Positions 59,433 through 64,000 of a DNA stretch of 64,000 nt are shown here, in pieces. The position numbers and the translations under genes were made by a program. How positions within the stretch are numbered: the stretch's first letter is position 1; each line of letters begins with the position of its first letter. The notes under the pieces are model-generated. The model worked only from the letters and a program-made list of their open reading frames with translations, made no database searches and was not told the origin of the DNA. Source of the stretch: Humibacillus xanthopallidus (GTDB lineage: Bacteria; Actinomycetota; Actinomycetes; Actinomycetales; Dermatophilaceae); the NCBI RefSeq assembly GCF_006717145.1, contig NZ_VFQF01000003.1:868001-932000 (forward strand), written 5' to 3'.

Positions 59433-59585
59433 TATCCGGGGTCTGATGCGGCGGGGCGCTCGTGCTGGGACGCTGGGTCGCCCGGAGCGGGCAGCTGTCC
59501 ACACCTCCCCGAGGCCGCGGCCGGGTTGTCCACCGAGGGCGGTATGCCGCTCGGCGGGGGCCCGCGGCTGGGTGACGGTGGGCGC

Positions 59586-60494
59586 ATGGGAAACGTCATC
59601 GCCTTCGTGCCGGCCACCGGTGGGACCGGGTCCACGACGCTTGCGGCGGCCGTGGCCGTGCGAGCCGCAGCCGCCGGGCGGTCGTGCGTCGCCGTCGACC
59701 TCGACCGGCTGTCGGGGCGCCTCGACGTCGTGCTCGGCATCGAGCAGGACGAAGGGTGGCGCTGGCCCGACCTCGCCGACGTTGCGGGTGTCGTGGACGG
59801 GCGTCGGCTGGTGCGGATGCTGCCGGCGGCCCGCGGCGCTGCGGCGCTCACCTTCGGCGCGGCAGACGCCGTGGCGGACGGGCTGGCGCCGGTGGGTGGG
59901 GCGCTGGGGCATGGCGGAGCGCTGGGGCCCGATGGGGCGCTGGGGCCGGGCGGAGCGCTGGGGCCCGGTGGGGCCCTCGCGCCGGGCGGGGCGGCATACC
60001 GGCTGGAAGACGTCGAGGCGTGGCTCGAGCGGGCCTGTGACGTCGTGGCGGGGCTTCGTGAGGCGACCGACGTCGTCGTGCTCGACTGCCCGCGCGACGA
60101 GAGGGTGCTGGAGGCGCTGGCCGACGAGATCGATGTCGTGGTCCTCACCGTGGGCACCGACGTGGCGCAGGTGGCCTCAGCGGCCGCCGCGGTGCCGCTC
60201 GTGCGCCAGGCGCTCGACGGCGTGCGGCTGAGACCGAGCAGTGCGAGCCCCGGGCCGCTCGTGCCGCCTCTGGAGCCGTGGGTCGTGCTGCGCGGCGGGC
60301 GGGTCGACGAGCAGCTCCTCGACCTGCTCATGGACCACCTCGACGTGCCTGTCGTCGGCGCTGTCGCCGACGACCGGCACCTGCGCGCCGACCTGGCGGC
60401 CGGGTGCCCACCGGGAGCGCGGGGGCGTGGTTCGGTCGTGGAGATGGCCGACCGGTTGCTGCTGCGCCTCGTGTCCCAGCTGGACGCGGCATGA
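59586..60494 (+). CDS. ssd: Ssd/TadZ-like ATPase-fold protein with degenerate Walker A
   Basis: 302 residues from ATG 59586; the frame is open 20 codons upstream. It begins 'MGNVIAFVPATGGTGSTTLA', where MinD/TadZ proteins have K-G-G-x-G-K-T: both lysines are missing (Thr and Ser). 'CVAVDLDRLSGRLDVVLG' (Walker A'-like) and 'TDVVVLDCPRDE' (Walker B-like) remain. A low-complexity insert (about 103-130, 'GALGPGGALGPGGALAPGG') comes from short DNA repeats. Ssd proteins in mycobacteria affect septum formation. Its overlap with TadA marks it as the TadZ of the second pilus locus, probably not an active ATPase. Confidence 0.8.
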   Translation: MGNVIAFVPATGGTGSTTLAAAVAVRAAAAGRSCVAVDLDRLSGRLDVVLGIEQDEGWRWPDLADVAGVVDGRRLVRMLPAARGAAALTFGAADAVADGLAPVGGALGHGGALGPDGALGPGGALGPGGALAPGGAAYRLEDVEAWLERACDVVAGLREATDVVVLDCPRDERVLEALADEIDVVVLTVGTDVAQVASAAAAVPLVRQALDGVRLRPSSASPGPLVPPLEPWVVLRGGRVDEQLLDLLMDHLDVPVVGAVADDRHLRADLAAGCPPGARGRGSVVEMADRLLLRLVSQLDAA

Positions 60495-61816
60495 GCCTCA
60501 GTCCTGCCGTCTGGCAACGCGTGCGCGACGGGGTCGGTCCCGACGTCGAGGCAGTCTCCGCCGTGGCCCGTGAGGAGGTGGGCGCCCTGGGCGCCCGGCG
60601 AGTCGACGACTCCCGGCGGTCGATGGCCTCACGGGTCCTCGGCGCGGGCGTGCTCGACCCCTTCCTGTCCGAGCCACACGTCACCGACGTGGCCGTCAAC
60701 GGCGACGGTCGGGTGTGGGTCGACCGCGGCGACGGCATGGAGTGGACCGGCGAACGACTGGGCAGCGACGATGCGCGGCTGCTGGCCGTGCGCCTCGCGG
60801 GAGCGGCCGGTCGGCGGCTCGACGAGGCGAGCCCCTGGGTCGATGGCCAGCTGCCGTCGGGGGCGCGGTTGCACGCGATCCTGCCGCCGCTGGTCGCGGA
60901 CGGGGCGCACATCACGATCCGGGTGCCGTCCCGAGAGCAGGCGTCGCTCGGGGAGCTCGGCGAGCGTGGGATGTTCCCGCCGGAGTGGCTGCGGGTGCTC
61001 GAGGCGCTGGTGCGCCGACGACTCGCGTTCCTCGTCTCCGGTGGCACCGGCGCGGGCAAGACGACGCTGCTCGCATCGCTCCTCGGGTGCGCCGACCGGG
61101 GCGACCGGCTGCTGCTCGTCGAGGACGTGCGCGAGCTCGCGGTCGACCACCCTCACGTCGTTCGGCTCGAGGCGCGGCCCGCCAACGTCGAGGGTGTCGG
61201 AGAGATCACCCTGACCACCCTCGTGCGGCAGTCGCTGCGCATGCGCCCCGACCGCATCGTCGTCGGGGAGGTCCGTGGGGCCGAGGTGCGCGAGCTGCTC
61301 GCCGCCCTCAACACCGGCCACGAGGGTGGCTGCGGCACGATCCATGCGAACGCGCCGGCTGACGTCCTGGCCCGCCTCGAGGCGCTCGGCGCGCTGGCAG
61401 GGCTCGGCCCCGAGGCGGTGCGGGCCCAGGCGGCGGCTGCCCTCGATGTCGTGCTGCACGTCGTGCGCGACGGGTCGGCTCGTCGCCTGAGCTCCGTCGC
61501 GGCCGTGCTGCGACAGGCGGGCGGGCCGGTCGTCGTGCCGGCGCTCGACTGGCGTGGCGGTTCGTCGGTGCCGGTTGCCGGACCGGCCTGGCCGGTGCTG
61601 AGCGCGCGTCTCGGCCTGTCCGACGGCTCACTCGAGGTGCTTGTTGGCGACTTAGGCGCCGATGACTTGGTGGGTGCCGAGGCGCCTGTCACCGAGGCGC
61701 CCGGTGCCGAGGCCCGCCGTGCCGGCGCGCGGGGTGAAGGCGCGCGGGGTGAAGGCGCGCGGGGTGCCGAGGGGCTCTCGTGGACCTCGGGTAGGGGTCT
61801 CGATGCCGATCGGTGA
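60491..61816 (+). CDS. tadA: TadA/CpaF motor ATPase, second locus
   Basis: 441 residues, starting in the ATGA overlap with the Ssd-like gene. Walker A at about 184-192 ('GGTGAGKTT'), Asp box 'DRLLLVEDVRELAVDHPHVV', Walker B 'IVVGEVRGAEVRELLAALNT' and His box 'GHEGGCGTIHANAP' are intact. The N-terminal domain is shorter than in the first-locus TadA. The C-terminal about 40 residues are a repetitive 'RGEGARGEGARG' tail from a 15-bp DNA repeat. It should drive a second, separate pilus or pseudopilus. Confidence 0.9.
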   Translation: MSLSPAVWQRVRDGVGPDVEAVSAVAREEVGALGARRVDDSRRSMASRVLGAGVLDPFLSEPHVTDVAVNGDGRVWVDRGDGMEWTGERLGSDDARLLAVRLAGAAGRRLDEASPWVDGQLPSGARLHAILPPLVADGAHITIRVPSREQASLGELGERGMFPPEWLRVLEALVRRRLAFLVSGGTGAGKTTLLASLLGCADRGDRLLLVEDVRELAVDHPHVVRLEARPANVEGVGEITLTTLVRQSLRMRPDRIVVGEVRGAEVRELLAALNTGHEGGCGTIHANAPADVLARLEALGALAGLGPEAVRAQAAAALDVVLHVVRDGSARRLSSVAAVLRQAGGPVVVPALDWRGGSSVPVAGPAWPVLSARLGLSDGSLEVLVGDLGADDLVGAEAPVTEAPGAEARRAGARGEGARGEGARGAEGLSWTSGRGLDADR

Positions 61817-62648
61817 GGCACTGGCGCAGGCCGGCGCCAGCATGCGGGGGGTCTGGCCACCTGCCGTGCTCATCGGACTGCTCGTCGCGGGCTCCGTTCT
61901 CGCCTGGCCCCGCCGCGTGGGGACGGAGCGAGCGGTGCTCGCCGGGCTGGAGGCTGTCGGTGGAGACTCCTCAGGCCGATCGCACGGGCTCAATTCGTCT
62001 GTGTGGCACGAGGATCCGCTCCTGCTCTATCGCCGGTGGCGGCTGCGGCGCGACCGCGAGCACCTTCTCGACGGGGTGCTCGTCCTGCTCGACTCGATGG
62101 CTCCGGCGCTCACGATGGGCCTGCCCCCGACGCGCGCCCTCGCCCTCGCGGCCGAGGCGACGTCGAGCGGCGCGCTCGACACCGGGCAGGCGCCAGGGCG
62201 TCGCCGAGGCGACAGCGAGCTCGACCGCCTGACCGGGTCGCTCACTGCGGCAGCCGCGCGCGGTGGTGCGCTCGCAACCGTGTGGTCCGACTGGGCGCGG
62301 CTCACGAGGGCGCCGGAGATCGCCTTCGTCGCGTCGGCCTGGGCCCTGTCGGAGCGTCACGGCGCACCGCTCGCGGTGGCGGTCGAGCGCGCTGCGGTCG
62401 GATTGCGTGAGGCACGAGCGAGGCAGCGCAAGGTGCGCGTGGCCGTCGCCGGCCCGCGTGCCACGGTGACGGTCCTGACCGTGCTGCCCCTCACCGGCCC
62501 GGCCTTCGGGCTCGCCTGCGGCATCGACCCGGCGAGCCTCTACCTGGGGTCGCGCATCGGGGCGGTCAGTGCCGTGCTCGGTGTGGCGCTCATCGTCGTC
62601 GGACGACTCTGGTGCCGCCGCATGATTCGCAAGGCGGTGGCATCATGA
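61803..62648 (+). CDS. tadB: TadB-like platform protein, second locus
   Basis: 281 residues from ATG 61803, overlapping the TadA stop by 14 bases. Membrane segments at about 15-38 and two near the C-terminus (about 215-265). The T2SSF-like region has 'LVLLDSMAPALTMGLPPTRA', 'GALATVWSDWARLTRAPEIA' and 'ASAWALSERHGAPLAVAVER'. No VWA domain, unlike the TadB of the first locus. It overlaps TadC by four bases (ATGA). Confidence 0.82.
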   Translation: MPIGEALAQAGASMRGVWPPAVLIGLLVAGSVLAWPRRVGTERAVLAGLEAVGGDSSGRSHGLNSSVWHEDPLLLYRRWRLRRDREHLLDGVLVLLDSMAPALTMGLPPTRALALAAEATSSGALDTGQAPGRRRGDSELDRLTGSLTAAAARGGALATVWSDWARLTRAPEIAFVASAWALSERHGAPLAVAVERAAVGLREARARQRKVRVAVAGPRATVTVLTVLPLTGPAFGLACGIDPASLYLGSRIGAVSAVLGVALIVVGRLWCRRMIRKAVAS

Positions 62649-63430
62649 CGTGGCCGGTGATCTGCGTCGCGGTGCTCCTGGCGGGGGCAGTGCTCGTGCT
62701 GCCGACCCGCGTCGACGCCGACGTGCAGCACCTCGATGTCGACGGCTCCGGCGCACAGGGCGTGACCGCCCAGGGCGCGGCCGCACGCAGCGCGACTGCC
62801 CGGGACGCGACCGCCCGGGACGTGACTGCGCACAGCGCGACTGAGCAGGGCGTGACCGCCCAGGGCGCGACTGCCCAGGACGTCACCTCGGTGCGTGGAC
62901 GTGGTCTCCGCGGAGGGGCGCCTGCTGACGACCACGGCGAGCGGCGCTGGGTGGGCCCTCGGGCACGGCGTTCCGGCCGTGGCCGAGCCGAGCATCGTGA
63001 TGCCGACGAGGTTGCCGCGGCGATGGCGCTGCTCGCTCTCGCCTACCGCACCGGCCTGCCGACGTGGCAGGTGCTCACCGCCGTGGCGCAGACCAGCGCC
63101 GACCCGGTGGGCTCGGACCTGCGACAGGTGGCGACCGCCCTCCAGTGGGGCGCGTCCGAGGCGGAGGCCTGGGCCTCGGTCGGGCCGGCGTGGGCTGCAG
63201 CCGCCCGCGTGGTCTCCCTCGCGCACGCCGGCGGCGTGCCTCCCGGTCCGCTGCTCACGGCTGCTTCGGACGACCTGCACCGCGCCGAGCTCGACCGTCT
63301 CGAGGTGGCTGCCGCCCAGGTCGGCGTGCGTCTCGTCGCGCCCCTCGGGCTCGTCCTGCTGCCGGCGTTCTGCCTGACAGCGGTCGTCCCGCTCGTCGTG
63401 GCGCTGGGCGGCCAGCTCCTCGTCGGTTGA
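62645..63430 (+). CDS. tadC: TadC-like platform protein, second locus
   Basis: 261 residues from ATG 62645. An N-terminal membrane segment is followed by a low-complexity insert at about 38-80 ('QGVTAQGAAARSATARDATA...'), encoded by degenerate 15- to 18-bp repeats. The T2SSF-type core has 'ALLALAYRTGLPTWQVLTAV', 'ARVVSLAHAGGVPPGPLLTA' and a closing membrane segment. At 261 residues it is shorter than the first-locus TadC. It ends about 75 bases before the pilin-like gene. Confidence 0.8.
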   Translation: MTWPVICVAVLLAGAVLVLPTRVDADVQHLDVDGSGAQGVTAQGAAARSATARDATARDVTAHSATEQGVTAQGATAQDVTSVRGRGLRGGAPADDHGERRWVGPRARRSGRGRAEHRDADEVAAAMALLALAYRTGLPTWQVLTAVAQTSADPVGSDLRQVATALQWGASEAEAWASVGPAWAAAARVVSLAHAGGVPPGPLLTAASDDLHRAELDRLEVAAAQVGVRLVAPLGLVLLPAFCLTAVVPLVVALGGQLLVG

Positions 63431-63506
63431 CCGGCCTCGCGTCGCCGGTCCGTGCTCCCTTCCTCGCGACACACGCGAGGACCATTGAGAAGAAAGAGAA
63501 CTCGAC

Positions 63507-63752
63507 ATGACACATCGCAACATCACGTCACGGGTCATCCGGCCTCGGGGTGGTGACTGGACGAGAACGTCGCGCCGCACGTGGCGTCGCATCCTCCGCC
63601 GGGCCGAGGCGGGCATGACGACCGCGGAGTATGCCGTGGGCATCATGGCGGCCTGCACCTTCGCCCTCGTGCTGCTGGGGGTGGTGCGGTCGGATGCAGT
63701 GCGAGGCGCCCTCGCCGGCCTCGTGCAGAGCGCCTTGGGGCTTGCGGGTTGA
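63507..63752 (+). CDS. DUF4244 Flp-pilin-like protein
   Basis: 81 residues with a GAGAAAGAGAA ribosome site. A long basic leader (about 36 residues) precedes 'AGMTTAEYAVGIMAACTFAL' and 'VLLGVVRSDAVRGALAGLVQ', the DUF4244 signature, with the pilin-type Glu-Tyr after the cleavage region. It would be the main pilin of the second Tad locus, the counterpart of the three flp genes of the first. DUF4244 genes are typical of actinobacteria next to ssd-tadABC. Confidence 0.88.
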   Translation: MTHRNITSRVIRPRGGDWTRTSRRTWRRILRRAEAGMTTAEYAVGIMAACTFALVLLGVVRSDAVRGALAGLVQSALGLAG

Positions 63753-64000
63753 CGCATTACGGGTCTGGGGTCGCCTGCACGACACGCCGTCTCGGTCCTC
63801 CGGGCGGCCGTGTCGCCTCCCCGCACTGCAGAGGGTGCGGGGAGGCGGGGCGACCCGAGGCGCGCGCTGGCGATGCTTCCGACGCCGGGATGGTGACGGC
63901 CGAGCTGGCTGTCGCGATCCCGGCAGCGGTGCTCGTCCTCGCCATGTGCCTCGCGGGAGTCACCGCCGGCATCGACCAGATCAGGTGCGTCGACGCAGCA
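63749..64000 (+). CDS. tadE: TadE-like pseudopilin, N-terminal part (runs off the window)
   Basis: 'DAGMVTAELAVAIPAAVLVL' followed by 'AMCLAGVTAGIDQIRCVDAA' is the actinobacterial TadE-like N-terminus of ssd-tad loci. The Glu-Leu replaces Glu-Phe. No ATG or GTG is in frame upstream before the pilin gene; the TTG at 63749, overlapping its stop, is the only candidate and would give an unusually long, Pro/Arg/Cys-rich leader. The start is therefore uncertain, the 3' end is missing. Confidence 0.72.
   Translation, partial: MTHYGSGVACTTRRLGPPGGRVASPHCRGCGEAGRPEARAGDASDAGMVTAELAVAIPAAVLVLAMCLAGVTAGIDQIRCVDAA

Larger units (their letters stand above)
58862..59585 (+). other. Long intergenic region upstream of ssd-like gene
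   Basis: About 720 bases without a convincing protein gene. Features: a possible structured transcript at 58985-59187 ending in a strong hairpin, a TGACA-ATAAG-TGTCA palindrome at 59256-59270, and the 6C-like RNA at about 59358-59432. Promoters for the second Tad locus should also lie here. Confidence 0.6.

Noticed and set aside
1-64000. tRNA or rRNA genes
   Set aside because: I looked for T-loop (GGTTCRANYCC) plus acceptor pairing and rRNA-like conserved stretches and found none that fold convincingly.

Overview
The window looks like a chromosomal segment of a high-GC Gram-positive actinobacterium. Support comes from GC-rich codon use with frequent GTG starts, a 6C-type small RNA candidate upstream of an Ssd-like gene, a DUF222/HNH protein, a DUF4244 pilin-like gene, and a Trp-Trp leader peptide before trpS. 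A member of Micrococcales (Intrasporangiaceae-like) is my best guess, from general impression and not from any marker gene.

Layout. 1-11 kb is core-like: a universal stress protein end, an FMN-binding protein with a ferric-reductase-like flavocytochrome, a divergent two-component system, a repeat-rich secreted PxKF protein, two hydrolases, a holin-like membrane protein and NhaA. 11-40 kb is an accessory region. It holds polytopic membrane proteins of glycosyltransferase type (two GT87, two PIG-V-like, three paralogues with a DPDxFWH-type motif, one 745-residue protein) around a complete-looking Tad/Flp pilus locus (three tandem flp pilins, TadE, TadG, CpaB, TadZ, TadA, a VWA-TadB fusion, TadC). 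On its right is a nest of mobile DNA: an IS1380-type element broken by an IS1634-type transposase gene, itself broken by a three-recombinase (RIT-type) element with perfect 33-bp inverted repeats. Rearranged ISL3 fragments follow.

40-56 kb returns to core-like genes: FMN reductase, methyltransferase, a ribbon-helix-helix protein, an HNH nuclease, a DUF4956/VTC pair, a DEAD-box helicase, an NYN-LOTUS protein, a CotH-like secreted protein with ChW repeats, a Tat-exported Hcp-like protein, acetyl-CoA synthetase, and trpS behind a ribosome-mediated attenuator. An IS110 element sits at 56.4-57.8 kb. 57.9-64 kb holds a degenerate Fic protein, a 6C-like RNA and a second, divergent Tad locus (Ssd-like ATPase, TadA, TadB, TadC, DUF4244 pilin, start of a TadE-like gene) that runs off the window.

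How the genes work together. The two Tad loci would each energise assembly of thin Flp-type pili: a TadZ/Ssd ATPase for localisation, TadA as motor, TadB/TadC as inner-membrane platform, Flp or DUF4244 proteins as pilins, and TadE/TadG as minor pilins. The GT-C-like genes around the first locus could decorate pili or cell wall; this is inference from position. No prepilin peptidase gene was seen at either locus. The most noteworthy sequence-level items are the RIT element with its TTATGCCGA repeats, the WW leader of trpS, the VWA-TadB fusion, and the enzymes that have lost catalytic residues (alpha/beta hydrolase, Fic, Ssd).
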